Part shown: positions 9,187 to 17,104 of the stretch, in pieces
Layout of the letters: each line of letters starts with the position of its first letter
Position numbering within the stretch: the first letter of the stretch is position 1
Source: Neobacillus terrae
GTDB lineage: Bacteria; Bacillota; Bacilli; Bacillales; Cytobacillaceae
Length of the DNA: 64,000 bases
Reading direction: 5' to 3'
NCBI RefSeq assembly: GCF_011393025.1
Contig: NZ_JAAOEO010000008.1
Location: 176,981 to 240,980, forward strand
Made by a program: the position numbers and the translations under genes
Notes under the pieces: model-generated
What the model saw: only the letters and a program-made list of their open reading frames with translations
The model's database searches: none
What the model was told of the DNA's origin: nothing

Positions 9187-9510
9187 CTAAAATGTCCCCC
9201 AGCAGCAGGTAACGTCAATTTTCAGTCTATTTCGACCCTTTACTCTAACATATCAGAAAATCTTATTTACGACAATGCAAGTTATCACTGTTAATAAGGA
9301 CTTACTAAAAAAACAAGGCTTTGTTAATCTTGCCTGTTGATTTCCGCTCCCGGCGCTCGCTTTCCGCGGGCTGTCCGAGAGCCTCCTCGGCGCTATGCAC
9401 CTGCGGGGTCTCCCTTGGACCGCTTTTCCCGCAGGTCATTGAATAGGTCCCTTGAAATCGCCCATTAGGGAAAAATCAATATAGAGCTTTAATACCAGAG
9501 CCAAAACAAA
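9187..9510. other. Intergenic stretch with a dispersed GC-rich repeat
   Basis: No open gene is seen. The first 150 bases are AT-rich and probably hold the promoter of the PAS-GGDEF-EAL gene. The remainder is the GC-rich repeat listed separately and a spacer leading to the next gene's terminator. Confidence 0.6.
9340..9470. repeat. GC-rich dispersed intergenic repeat
   Basis: A block of about 130 bases, much richer in GC than its surroundings, containing CGCTCGCTTTCCGCGGGC, GCCTCCTCGGCGC and CCTGCGGGGTCTC. From memory, this wording recurs in intergenic regions of many Bacillus genomes. Self-complementary pieces (CTGCGGG with CCCGCAG) indicate RNA or DNA hairpins. One copy is seen in the window. 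Confidence 0.6.
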
Positions 9511-9540
9511 AAAGCGTCCGTATGTACCCAAGGACGCTTT
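9511..9540 (-). terminator. Terminator of the membrane GGDEF gene
   Basis: The stem AAAGCGTCC pairs with GGACGCTTT, with an A-rich tract at its left edge (T-rich on the minus strand), just beyond the stop at 9562. Confidence 0.7.
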
Positions 9541-9561
9541 AAAGAAAGTTAAGATGTAAAC

Positions 9562-10590
9562 TTAAACGAGTGTTATTTGATTTCTCCCGTGGTTTTTTGA
9601 TTCGTATAGTCCCATATCGGCCCTTCCCAGCATAGAATCCGTTGTTTCCCCAGGATGAAAATCGGTAACTCCAAAACTGGCCGTTTGAATGCCGCCAACA
9701 GTAAATTGATACCGGCTGATTTCTTTCCTCAAGCCCTCAGCCCATTCGGCAGCCTTTTCCAAGGGACCATTAAAAATGATAAGAAACTCTTCTCCGCCCC
9801 AACGCCCAAAAAAGCCTGTGTTCGGGAGAAATTCCTTAATAAGCTGGGCAAACTCTTTTAATACATTATCCCCCGCTTTGTGGCCAAATTCATCATTTAC
9901 CATTTTAAAATGGTCGATATCAAAAAAGATAATAGAAAAAGAGGTTCCTAGTCTGGTTGCTTTTTCCGCGTGTTCATCAAGCCAAAGATCAATCTGGCTG
10001 CGGTTTGCAATTCCGGTTAAGGCATCCACTGACGCATTTCTTTTTAAAAGCTCCATCTCTCCATGCATTTTAAATACCTTTTGAAAAAAGAAGAGTATAA
10101 CGATATAAACAATATTGGCTATATAGTATTGTACTAACGGCAACAAATAATAAGCTGGAATATGATTAAGATTAAACATGCTGAAACCAAGAGTTACCGC
10201 AAAGATAATAAGCGAATAAATTAATCCCAATTTCGATTGCAGGGTAAGGAAAAACAGAATAAATACTAGAGGAGTCCAGATTACCGAAATCCCCAGTGCA
10301 CCCGGTTTCCCCATTGCCATTAAGTGATAAATAGAATCATAAACAGAAGCTATATGAGCCAAACTGATGATTGCCAGATTCATATATTCTATTGCACGAA
10401 AGAAAATGTTTTGGAAAATCATATACCAGCTTACTAGCATAATCCAGAAAAGAATAGGTGTTACCATTTCGTTAAACTGACCGCTGGCTGCAGGATTAGG
10501 ATGGACAATACTAAAGATAATTAAAGCTAAAATAATAAATGGGATGATCCAGAGATAAATTTTTCTTTTTAAGTTATCTAGTGACTCCAT
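9562..10590 (-). CDS. Membrane-bound diguanylate cyclase (GGDEF)
   Basis: A 342-residue protein with about six hydrophobic segments in the first 185 residues and one C-terminal GGDEF domain with the active variant GGEEF (FGRWGGEEFLIIF). No RxxD inhibition site lies upstream of the motif. It should convert two GTP to cyclic di-GMP at the membrane. The ATG at 10590 is preceded by AAGGTGG; a longer frame to 10638 has no binding site. The leader carries a c-di-GMP riboswitch and terminator, so its own product probably controls expression. Confidence 0.9.
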   Translation of the reverse strand: MESLDNLKRKIYLWIIPFIILALIIFSIVHPNPAASGQFNEMVTPILFWIMLVSWYMIFQNIFFRAIEYMNLAIISLAHIASVYDSIYHLMAMGKPGALGISVIWTPLVFILFFLTLQSKLGLIYSLIIFAVTLGFSMFNLNHIPAYYLLPLVQYYIANIVYIVILFFFQKVFKMHGEMELLKRNASVDALTGIANRSQIDLWLDEHAEKATRLGTSFSIIFFDIDHFKMVNDEFGHKAGDNVLKEFAQLIKEFLPNTGFFGRWGGEEFLIIFNGPLEKAAEWAEGLRKEISRYQFTVGGIQTASFGVTDFHPGETTDSMLGRADMGLYESKNHGRNQITLV

Positions 10591-10663
10591 CGTTATTCCC
10601 ACCTTTTGATTAGAAAAACCTGGAATCCGCCAAGCCATTTTGGAATGCCAGGTTTTTGCATAT

Positions 10664-10705
10664 ACGTTCAGAATTTATAGATATAGATTCTGATCAGTTA
10701 AAATA
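10664..10705. repeat. Palindromic 40-bp repeat, copy 1
   Basis: CGTTCAGAATTTAT is followed by an imperfect mirror ending ATTCTGAT, able to fold as CAGAAT with ATTCTG. A near-identical copy lies at 47256-47297, in both cases just beyond the T-run of a minus-strand terminator. Confidence 0.5.
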
Positions 10706-10730
10706 AAAAAGCTAATCCAAAAAGATTAGC
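10703..10730 (-). terminator. Riboswitch-controlled intrinsic terminator
   Basis: On the minus strand GCTAATC, loop TTTTTG, GATTAGC, then TTTTTT. It lies 20 bases past the c-di-GMP aptamer and before the coding region, the expected expression platform. Confidence 0.8.
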
Positions 10731-10747
10731 CGAAAATAAACATCCTA

Positions 10748-10830
10748 TGATCGGCAACTGGCTGGCTTTGTCGTTTAACTTTAGCCCCTATAGCTTTGCG
10801 TCCTTACCTTTCGATAAGTTTGCCATTTCT
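10748..10830 (-). promoter_or_regulatory. Cyclic di-GMP-I (GEMM) riboswitch aptamer
   Basis: On the minus strand the conserved elements appear in order: GGCAAAC, the tetraloop helix CTTATCGAAAGGTAAG, GGACGCAAAGCTA, GGGGCTAAAG, and the closing GCCAGCCAGTTGCCG. This order and wording match the GEMM-I consensus. It sits in the leader of a GGDEF gene upstream of a terminator, so it should let c-di-GMP feed back on its own synthesis. Confidence 0.88.
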
Positions 10831-10861
10831 TTTATTATTGGGTATTTAGTCCTATGTATTT

Positions 10862-10890
10862 ATTCTAATATATAAAAATAGACATTTCAA
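10862..10890 (-). promoter_or_regulatory. Probable sigma-A promoter of the riboswitch leader
   Basis: On the minus strand TTGAAA, a 17-base spacer, then TAGAAT. Transcription would start about 25 bases before the aptamer. Confidence 0.6.
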
Positions 10891-11014
10891 TAGGGTAGAA
10901 GGCATTAGATTACCAAAATTTTCATTAGAATTTATTAATCAGTCCAAGCCTATTTGTTTGTATTTTCCTGTCTTGATATGATGTAGGGACAATATGGTGA
11001 ACGGAGGCATTTCT

Positions 11015-11408
11015 TTGAAAAAGGCAGTTAAAGTGGTTGCAGCCCTAATAGAGAATAAGGAGGGGGAAAAATTATGTGCACTTAGGGCCCCCAAAATGTC
11101 TATGCCGAACTTGTGGGAATTCCCGGGCGGAAATTCAGAACCAGGAGAAGATCCTTTTACCGCCCTGAGTAGAGAGATTTTTTGAAGAACTGGGCTGTGA
11201 AATCAATCCCATTGATGTCTTTCATGAAAACATTCATAACTACGAATTCTTTACTATTCATTTGATTACGATTAAAAGCAAAGTGGTTAAACACATACCA
11301 AAGCCTTCTGAACATTCCAAGCCTATATGGCTAAAGAGAGAAAATCTCGGCTCGCTGGTTTGGGCTCCGGCCGATGTCCCTGCGGTGGAGAAACTGATAA
11401 GAGAATAG
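11015..11408 (+). pseudogene. Nudix hydrolase (MutT-like), frameshifted
   Basis: Starts at TTG 11015 after GGAGG. The first frame reads a Nudix N-terminus and most of the Nudix box (LWEFPGGNSEPGEDPFTALSREIF), then stops. The remainder continues in the next frame as EELGCEINPIDVFHENIHNY and ends VEKLIRE at 11408. The shift lies in a run of six T at about 11178-11183; five T would restore REIFEELGC. Intact, it would be a roughly 130-residue nucleoside-triphosphate pyrophosphohydrolase. Either a recent pseudogene or a homopolymer sequencing error. Confidence 0.8.
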
Positions 11409-11502
11409 CTCTTCAGTCTTTCCACCGAAAAGTACATTTCGTTGCTGCCACGCCCATTCTATTATTTAGAGGAAAAAAGCCCCTGGGCATCCTCTTATTA
11501 AA

Positions 11503-12591
11503 TCACGATAAAGCCTTGATTCTTTCATCAAGCAAGCCGAATACTTTTTCAATCTGCTCTTTTGGAATATTACCGTAGTTGTCCCCGATGCTTAGTTCGA
11601 AGTAGCAGGAGTTTTCTCCTGTTTCTCTCAGGTTCCCGGTAATGCCGATGCCTGTTTCTTTATAAATATCTGCCAGGATCGGCACTAGCCTTTCCTTAGC
11701 CACACTAAAATGAACATGAAACATATTTGAAACGGGCGTTTGAGGCAATGTGGATACATTCTCGCAGTTATTAAAGTACTCAGCCAGTTCCTTTGATTCC
11801 TCATAATACTGCCCCATTTTATTAACTCTTTTGTCAAAGTAATAGTCTGAGCTAATAATATAAGGATAAAGGCTGATTAAATCCCCGCCATGGCGCCTTT
11901 TCCATATCTTTGATTCCTCAGTAAAATCCTTTTCTCCTGCAAGGATGGCACCAGCAATTCCGCCAATTCCTTTATAAAAAGAAACATAGACACTATCAAA
12001 AAGGCTGCAAACTTCAGCTGCTGTTTTTTCATAGTATGGAAGAACTTCAAATAATCTAGCTCCATCCAGATGAAGTTTAATCCCTTTTTCACGGCAATAA
12101 ACGGAGATGTTTTCAAGAGTCTGGTAGTCAGGCAATTGTCCACCGATTTCACGCTGGGGCAGCTCCAGCAGCAGGCATGCAATATCCTCATCCATGGATG
12201 TCACGTCTTCCAGACAGATTACTCTATGTTTATCTGCAAGCAAAACGGGCTCAATATGATGTAATTCCTTTAGTCCATCTTGTTCATGGATTTCGAGATG
12301 GCATAACGGGTGATAAGCTACCTTCTTTGTTCCCTTTCTGTCACACCAGATTCTTAATGCAATCTGTTGTGCCATTGTTCCGCTTGGAAAAAATACAGCC
12401 GTGTCCTTCCCCAAATACTCGCCCATTTTGTTCTGGAAGTCCTCTATAATCTGCCCATCTCCATACATATCACTTTCAAGGTGCCCGTCCACATCCTTGA
12501 ATGCCTCTTTCAGGATTCCAGCCTCTCTAAACCCATTACCGGGTAATTGGTGTTTTGTCTGTTTAAAGGCTTTTAACAGTTCCTCTCCCAT
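11503..12591 (-). CDS. Threonine aldolase-family PLP enzyme
   Basis: A 362-residue fold-type I PLP enzyme of the beta-eliminating lyase/threonine aldolase family. The segments FFPSGTMAQQIAL (phosphate-binding), LHLDGARLFE (the Asp that holds the pyridine nitrogen) and VSFYKGIGG (Schiff-base lysine) are all present. It should cleave threonine or allo-threonine to glycine and acetaldehyde, or act on a related beta-hydroxy amino acid. The methyltransferase gene ends 21 bases upstream, so the two are probably cotranscribed. Confidence 0.85.
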   Translation of the reverse strand: MGEELLKAFKQTKHQLPGNGFREAGILKEAFKDVDGHLESDMYGDGQIIEDFQNKMGEYLGKDTAVFFPSGTMAQQIALRIWCDRKGTKKVAYHPLCHLEIHEQDGLKELHHIEPVLLADKHRVICLEDVTSMDEDIACLLLELPQREIGGQLPDYQTLENISVYCREKGIKLHLDGARLFEVLPYYEKTAAEVCSLFDSVYVSFYKGIGGIAGAILAGEKDFTEESKIWKRRHGGDLISLYPYIISSDYYFDKRVNKMGQYYEESKELAEYFNNCENVSTLPQTPVSNMFHVHFSVAKERLVPILADIYKETGIGITGNLRETGENSCYFELSIGDNYGNIPKEQIEKVFGLLDERIKALS

Positions 12592-12612
12592 GCTATGTAC
12601 CCCTGTCTATTT

Positions 12613-13221
12613 TTAAAATGATAAACGATAAATTAAGAATCTTTCATTTGGATTATGCTCGTACAAATCCGGAAGCTTAACTTCCTCTATTAGCTTAAAG
12701 GCTGTATGGTTTTCCAGATAAAAAATATAATCCTCGGATGGATAGTAGAATACCAAATCAATATCCCTCGCAACTTTTTCTATCGATAAGAGGATATTGT
12801 TTAAAACTTTTATAAATACCTGCACCGAAAACGGATTAAAAAAGTAAAACTGATTATCGCGGGAATCAATATCATATTCCTCCGCAAAAAGCTGGAGGAA
12901 GTGGATTTTATTCTCCCTGTTTTTGTGTTTTTGAAGATAAGACTTTCTATTTTTAATGGCATCCTCAAAGTAATCCTTATTCATTTCAATACCCGTTACG
13001 GCAGCATCGAAAAAATGATTGATATAGAAGTTTAACCTTCCTTTTCCGCAGCCAAAGTCAACGACTTGTCCATCGGCTTTTATCTCGTAGGTCTCAAACA
13101 ATTTCTCAAGAGCGCTATAAGGTGTTGGTTCATACGGATGGTAGTGGACTGAACCATTTACCAGCCTTAACCCTCCCTCAGTTTTGATATTGAGTAATTT
13201 ATCATAGTCATGTTCCTTCAT
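12613..13221 (-). CDS. SAM-dependent methyltransferase, class I
   Basis: A 202-residue protein with the SAM-binding motif VDFGCGKGRLNFYI near residues 54-67 and an acidic residue at the end of the second strand (GIEMNKDY). A later FFNPFS stretch takes the place of the usual NPPF motif. The substrate is not recognisable. It is followed by the aldolase gene in the same direction and diverges from the degV gene. Confidence 0.8.
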   Translation of the reverse strand: MKEHDYDKLLNIKTEGGLRLVNGSVHYHPYEPTPYSALEKLFETYEIKADGQVVDFGCGKGRLNFYINHFFDAAVTGIEMNKDYFEDAIKNRKSYLQKHKNRENKIHFLQLFAEEYDIDSRDNQFYFFNPFSVQVFIKVLNNILLSIEKVARDIDLVFYYPSEDYIFYLENHTAFKLIEEVKLPDLYEHNPNERFLIYRLSF

Positions 13222-13321
13222 GGTGACTCCTATCAGAGTTAAATCTTTATGTTAAATAATACTAATTGATATAATTAAACTATAACAGTTTAGAAATGAT
13301 TAGGCTAAGGTGGATAAAGAA

Positions 13322-14146
13322 ATGATAAAAATTATAACGGACAGTTCAGCAGATTTACCTAAGGAATTGCTTGAAAAACATGATATTACCGTTGTTCCCT
13401 TAACTGTCACAATGGAAGGAAAGGATTATAGGGAAGGGATTGATTTGAGACCAAAGGAATTTTTTGAAAAAATGTTCCTTTCAGACGATCTGCCCAAAAC
13501 CTCGCAGCCATCGCCGGCATCCTTTTCAGAGGTTTTCTCAAAATTTGACAGCGATACGGAATTACTCTGCTTCACTATCTCTTCCGGTTTGAGCGGAACA
13601 TATCAATCTGCCTGTCTTGGCGGGGAACTTTCCAATGCAAGAGTTACGGTTTGGGATACATTGGCCGGATCGCTGGCCCATGGAATCCAAATCCTTTTGG
13701 CAGCTGAACTTGCAGAAAAAGACCATACTATGGATGAAATCCTTGCAGAACTGAAAAAGTTCCGGGAAAGAATGAATATTCTTGTTCTTTTGGATACTTT
13801 AGAGAATATTGTAAAAGGCGGACGTTTGAGTAAATTCCAGGGTTCTCTGGCAAAAATCCTTAACATAAAGGTTATCCTTGAAGGTGTTAAGGGAGAGGTA
13901 GTGATGAAGGAAAAAATTCGCGGCAGAAAGAAATTCCTTAAACGGGTTTACGAGATTATCGGAGAAAGAGAAACGGACTTTTCCAATATTACCTTTGGCA
14001 TTACCCATACCGGAAATTTTGAAGAAGCCGAAGAAGTAAAGCAGGAGATCATCCGCCAGTTCCAGCCAAAAAAAGTGATCCTGAATTATATGGGTGCAAC
14101 CATGGGCACCTACGCGGGAAAAGGCGGAATGATTATATCGTTTTAA
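13322..14146 (+). CDS. DegV-family fatty-acid-binding protein
   Basis: A 274-residue DegV protein. The lipid-pocket motifs are seen as ITDSSADLP at the N-terminus, TSQPSPASF near residue 60 and SGLSGTYQSA near residue 90, with GGRLSK further on. DegV/FakB proteins present fatty acids to a FakA kinase. The ATG at 13322 is used because AAGGTGG lies properly before it; the GTG at 13310 overlaps that site. The gene is monocistronic with a terminator at its end. Confidence 0.88.
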   Translation: MIKIITDSSADLPKELLEKHDITVVPLTVTMEGKDYREGIDLRPKEFFEKMFLSDDLPKTSQPSPASFSEVFSKFDSDTELLCFTISSGLSGTYQSACLGGELSNARVTVWDTLAGSLAHGIQILLAAELAEKDHTMDEILAELKKFRERMNILVLLDTLENIVKGGRLSKFQGSLAKILNIKVILEGVKGEVVMKEKIRGRKKFLKRVYEIIGERETDFSNITFGITHTGNFEEAEEVKQEIIRQFQPKKVILNYMGATMGTYAGKGGMIISF

Positions 14147-14150
14147 AAGT

Positions 14151-14184
14151 AAAGCTCATCCGAAAAATGGATGAGCTTTCTTCT
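14151..14184 (+). terminator. Terminator of the degV gene
   Basis: The stem AAAGCTCATC pairs with GATGAGCTTT, followed by a T-rich stretch, directly after the stop codon. Confidence 0.8.
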
Positions 14185-14610
14185 TGAATATACCTTTGCC
14201 CGCTCTTGCCCATTTAGAACTCTAAGAGCCAGTAGAAAGTGCTTTTAAGCCATTGTAACACCCTGGATAAAAAAACAGCCATTAAGGTCAATTTTAAAAC
14301 ATGCTTAAATTGTACTTTGTTGATAAGCGTTCGAGCGGATTGATGCCCGCAATGCTGTTTCCTTTTTGATCAAGGGCCGGCCGGGCCAAAAACTCCGATG
14401 CCGCACATTCCGGGTACGGATCCCATTATCAGATGTATGTGCACTTATCCGAAGTTTCACTGCACGACGAAATTTTCTAAACGACAAAAAAGGAACGAAG
14501 GCCACGCTTACATGTTCTACCTTTCCAAGGAGAACTTCTACCTATTTCCCTCAAACTTCTACTACTTTTCCCTAAACTTCTACTACTTTTTCCTAAACTT
14601 CTATTTTCAC
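14185..14610. other. Gene-free stretch of about 430 bases
   Basis: No convincing gene on either strand; the short open frames lack ribosome binding sites. It holds a GC-rich island around 14370-14410 (GGCCGGCCGGGCC) and, at its right end, the tandem repeat listed separately. Confidence 0.5.
14531..14604. repeat. 21-bp tandem repeat, about 3.5 copies
   Basis: Successive units begin AACTTCTACctatttccct, AACTTCTACTACTTTTCCCT, AACTTCTACTACTTTTTCCT and AACTTCTATTTTC, with a period of 21 bases. The tract is strongly strand-biased toward pyrimidines. Confidence 0.75.
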
Positions 14611-14613
14611 ATA

Positions 14614-14638
14614 AAAAGGACCGGCATCAGCCGGTCCC
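14614..14638 (-). terminator. Terminator of the amino-acid ABC operon
   Basis: The stem GGACCGGC, loop, GCCGGTCC, with TTTTTAT following on the minus strand. Confidence 0.8.
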
Positions 14639-14643
14639 CTCGC

Positions 14644-15390
14644 TTAATTAAAACTCCTATTAAGAAACGCTCTGGTCCGGTCATGCTGAGGATTTGTCAG
14701 CAGATCGTCAGGATGTCCAGATTCGATTATTTGGCCATTATCCATGAAAAGAACCCGGTTTGCAACATCCTTAGCAAAGCCCATTTCATGCGTTACAATT
14801 ACCATCGTCATATGCTCTTCAGCGAGATCCTTCATTACTTTTAACACTTCTCCAGTTAATTCTGGGTCAAGTGCTGAAGTAGGTTCATCAAATAGTAAAA
14901 TTTCTGGGTTTAGCATTAGCGCCCGGGCAATAGCGACACGCTGTTTTTGTCCGCCTGACAGATTGGCTGGATAAGCATCAGCCCGATTAGTGAGCCCGAT
15001 TTTTTTCAAAAGCTCAGTGCTTCGGTGCCTAATTGCGACTGGTGACTCCCTTTTTAACATTCTTGGGGCAACTTCCAGATTTTCTGTTACAGTAAGGTGC
15101 GGAAACAGATTAAAATGCTGAAAAACCATTCCCATACGAGAAGTGATTTTCTTTAAATCCTGAGGCTTCGAGTAAACCCCATCCTTCACTAGATAATCAT
15201 CAGCAACACGGATGCTGCCCCCATCTATTTCCTCGAGATGGACAAGACTGCGGAGCATGGTGCTTTTTCCGGAGCCGGAAGGGCCGATGACAGCAACCAC
15301 ATCCTTTTTATTTACTTCAAAGGTAATCTGCTTAAGTACATCCAGATTCCCGTAAGACTTTTTAAGATTGGACACTTCAATAATAGCCAA
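14644..15390 (-). CDS. Polar amino-acid ABC transporter, ATP-binding protein
   Basis: A 248-residue ATPase of the GlnQ/HisP type. Walker A is GPSGSGKST, the signature is [15 protein letters not shown], Walker B is [14 protein letters not shown], and the switch histidine is in VTHEMGFA. It energises uptake by the permease and binding protein encoded upstream. The TTG at 15390 is preferred because AAGGAG lies eight bases before it; in-frame GTG codons at 15396 and 15399 are too close. Third gene of the operon. Confidence 0.88.
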   Translation of the reverse strand: MAIIEVSNLKKSYGNLDVLKQITFEVNKKDVVAVIGPSGSGKSTMLRSLVHLEEIDGGSIRVADDYLVKDGVYSKPQDLKKITSRMGMVFQHFNLFPHLTVTENLEVAPRMLKRESPVAIRHRSTELLKKIGLTNRADAYPANLSGGQKQRVAIARALMLNPEILLFDEPTSALDPELTGEVLKVMKDLAEEHMTMVIVTHEMGFAKDVANRVLFMDNGQIIESGHPDDLLTNPQHDRTRAFLNRSFN

Positions 15391-15405
15391 CTTCACCACT
15401 CCTTC

Positions 15406-16065
15406 CTATTCAAATTTAAATCTGCGTTCGAGCCATCTAAAGAACATGCTTAATACGAACGTAATGATTAGATAAATCACACCTGCATAGAAAAAAGGCA
15501 TGATGGTAAAATCACGGTTAACTGCCGTCTCTGCAAAGTGCAATAACTCTGGCACGGCAACGGCATATAGTAAAGCTGTATCCTTGACCAATGTCACGGA
15601 TTCATTGGCAACAGCCGGCAGGGCAATCCGGAACATTTGCGGAAGGATGATTTTTCTGGTGGTTTGCCATCTGCTCAAACCCAGAACTTTTGATGCTTCA
15701 TATTGACCCTTATCAATGGCCAAAAGCCCGCCACGGAAGATTTCAGCAAAGTAAGCCGCATAGTTTAAAGTAAAACCAAGTGCTGCAGCGACAAACCTGT
15801 CCAAAACAAGGTATTGGCCAATTCCCGGAATCAGCGGAAGACCAAAACATATAAATAATAGCTGCAGCAGTAATGGCGTACCGCGCATCAAATGAATATA
15901 ACCCTGACAAAGTAAGGACAATGGTTTAAATTTACTCCTTACTGCCAGCGTTAACAGAAAGCCCAGCGGAATTGAAACAGCAATGGCAATCAAAAACAGC
16001 AGGATTGTCGTCTCGGCCCCTTGCAGCATGGGCACAATAATCGTCTTAAAATAATCTGCGGACAT
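15406..16065 (-). CDS. Polar amino-acid ABC transporter, permease
   Basis: A 219-residue inner-membrane protein of the HisM/GlnP family with about five hydrophobic segments. The cytoplasmic EAA loop is visible around EASKVLGLSRWQTTRKIILPQ. The ATG at 16065 follows GGAGGAACAATTT; a longer frame upstream runs into the terminator hairpin and is rejected. It lies between the binding-protein gene and the ATPase gene. Confidence 0.88.
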   Translation of the reverse strand: MSADYFKTIIVPMLQGAETTILLFLIAIAVSIPLGFLLTLAVRSKFKPLSLLCQGYIHLMRGTPLLLQLLFICFGLPLIPGIGQYLVLDRFVAAALGFTLNYAAYFAEIFRGGLLAIDKGQYEASKVLGLSRWQTTRKIILPQMFRIALPAVANESVTLVKDTALLYAVAVPELLHFAETAVNRDFTIMPFFYAGVIYLIITFVLSMFFRWLERRFKFE

Positions 16066-16083
16066 AAATTGTTCCTCCACAAA

Positions 16084-16115
16084 CAAAACAGGGTTTCCGA
16101 AGGAAATCCTGTTTT
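16084..16115 (-). terminator. Hairpin between binding-protein and permease genes
   Basis: The stem AAACAGGRTTTCC pairs with GGAAAYCCTGTTT. The T-tract is weak, so it probably allows partial read-through and gives the binding protein higher expression than the membrane parts. Confidence 0.6.
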
Positions 16116-16139
16116 GTTTCATTTTTCTTTAACTCTATT

Positions 16140-16916
16140 TTACTTTAGAACTTTATTTTCGCCAAACCACTTAGTTGAAATCTTTGCGGCTGTGCCGTTT
16201 TTATTCATTTTATCCAAAGCTTTTTGAAGCTTGTTTAATAATTCTTCATTACCCTTTTTAACACCTACGCCGTATTCTTCCGGAGCAAGTGATTCATTAA
16301 GGAGTTTGTAGTTATCTTTTTCCTGTGACATATAGTACTTAATAACAACTTCGTCAATTACTACTGCATCCAGTCGGCCTGACTTTAAGTCACTAAGTGC
16401 GGTAACATTGTCTTTATACTCTGTAACATTTTTGATCTTAGATTTGATTGGATTAGCATCCAAGGCATCTGCTGCGGAAGACATAGATTGAATACCTACA
16501 TTCTTGCCTGCCAGATTATTTAACTTTGCAATTTTTGAATCAGCAAGAGTAACGACTACCTGTGCATTTTTCAAATAAGGCTTTGTAAATAATACTTTCT
16601 TTTTGCGTTCATCAGTAATGGTATATCCGTTCCATATAAGGTCGATACGGCCACTGCTAAGCTCAGATTCCTTTGTGCTCCAGTCGATTGGCTGGAATTT
16701 CACTTTTGTTCCCATTTCCTTAGCTGCTGCTTTTGCATAGTCGATATCGAAACCAACTAGTTTATTATCTTTATCGCGGAAACCCATTGGAGCAAATTTG
16801 TCATCAATACCAATGACAATCTCTTTGTCCTTACCGGTATCTGTTTTAGAAGAACAGCCAGTTACAACGGAGAAAACTGCTGCAATTATAAGAAGAAATG
16901 TAGCTATACGTTTCAT
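16140..16916 (-). CDS. Amino-acid ABC transporter substrate-binding lipoprotein
   Basis: A 258-residue lipoprotein. The signal peptide MKRIATFLLIIAAVFSVVTG is followed by the lipobox cysteine at residue 21. The mature part is a family-3 solute-binding domain (IGIDDKFAPMGFRDKD, GRIDLIWNGYTITDERK, DAVVIDEVV). It captures a polar amino acid outside the membrane and hands it to the permease. The ATG follows AAAGGTGG. First gene of the three-gene import operon. The exact amino acid is not determinable. Confidence 0.9.
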   Translation of the reverse strand: MKRIATFLLIIAAVFSVVTGCSSKTDTGKDKEIVIGIDDKFAPMGFRDKDNKLVGFDIDYAKAAAKEMGTKVKFQPIDWSTKESELSSGRIDLIWNGYTITDERKKKVLFTKPYLKNAQVVVTLADSKIAKLNNLAGKNVGIQSMSSAADALDANPIKSKIKNVTEYKDNVTALSDLKSGRLDAVVIDEVVIKYYMSQEKDNYKLLNESLAPEEYGVGVKKGNEELLNKLQKALDKMNKNGTAAKISTKWFGENKVLK

Positions 16917-17062
16917 TATAAAAGACCACCTTTAATTAATTAATAACACTTTAGTACGTTACCATATTATCAGACTAGCACATTATAACACTTTAACATA
17001 CTAAAATACAACATAAAAATGGGTCATTTTTCACTGTTCACCTATATGTAAAAAATGGATTT

Positions 17063-17096
17063 AAAAAGAGGCCTTCCCACTTTGGGAAGCCTCTCT
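17063..17096 (-). terminator. Terminator of the dioxygenase gene
   Basis: GAGGCTTCCC pairs with GGGAAGGCCTC, followed on the minus strand by TTTTTAA. Confidence 0.75.
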
Positions 17097-17104
17097 CCAA
17101 AAAA

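Noticed and set aside
14305..14575. Overlapping short frames in the 14.3-14.6 kb gap
   Set aside because: No binding sites, conflicting strands, and a tandem repeat within them.
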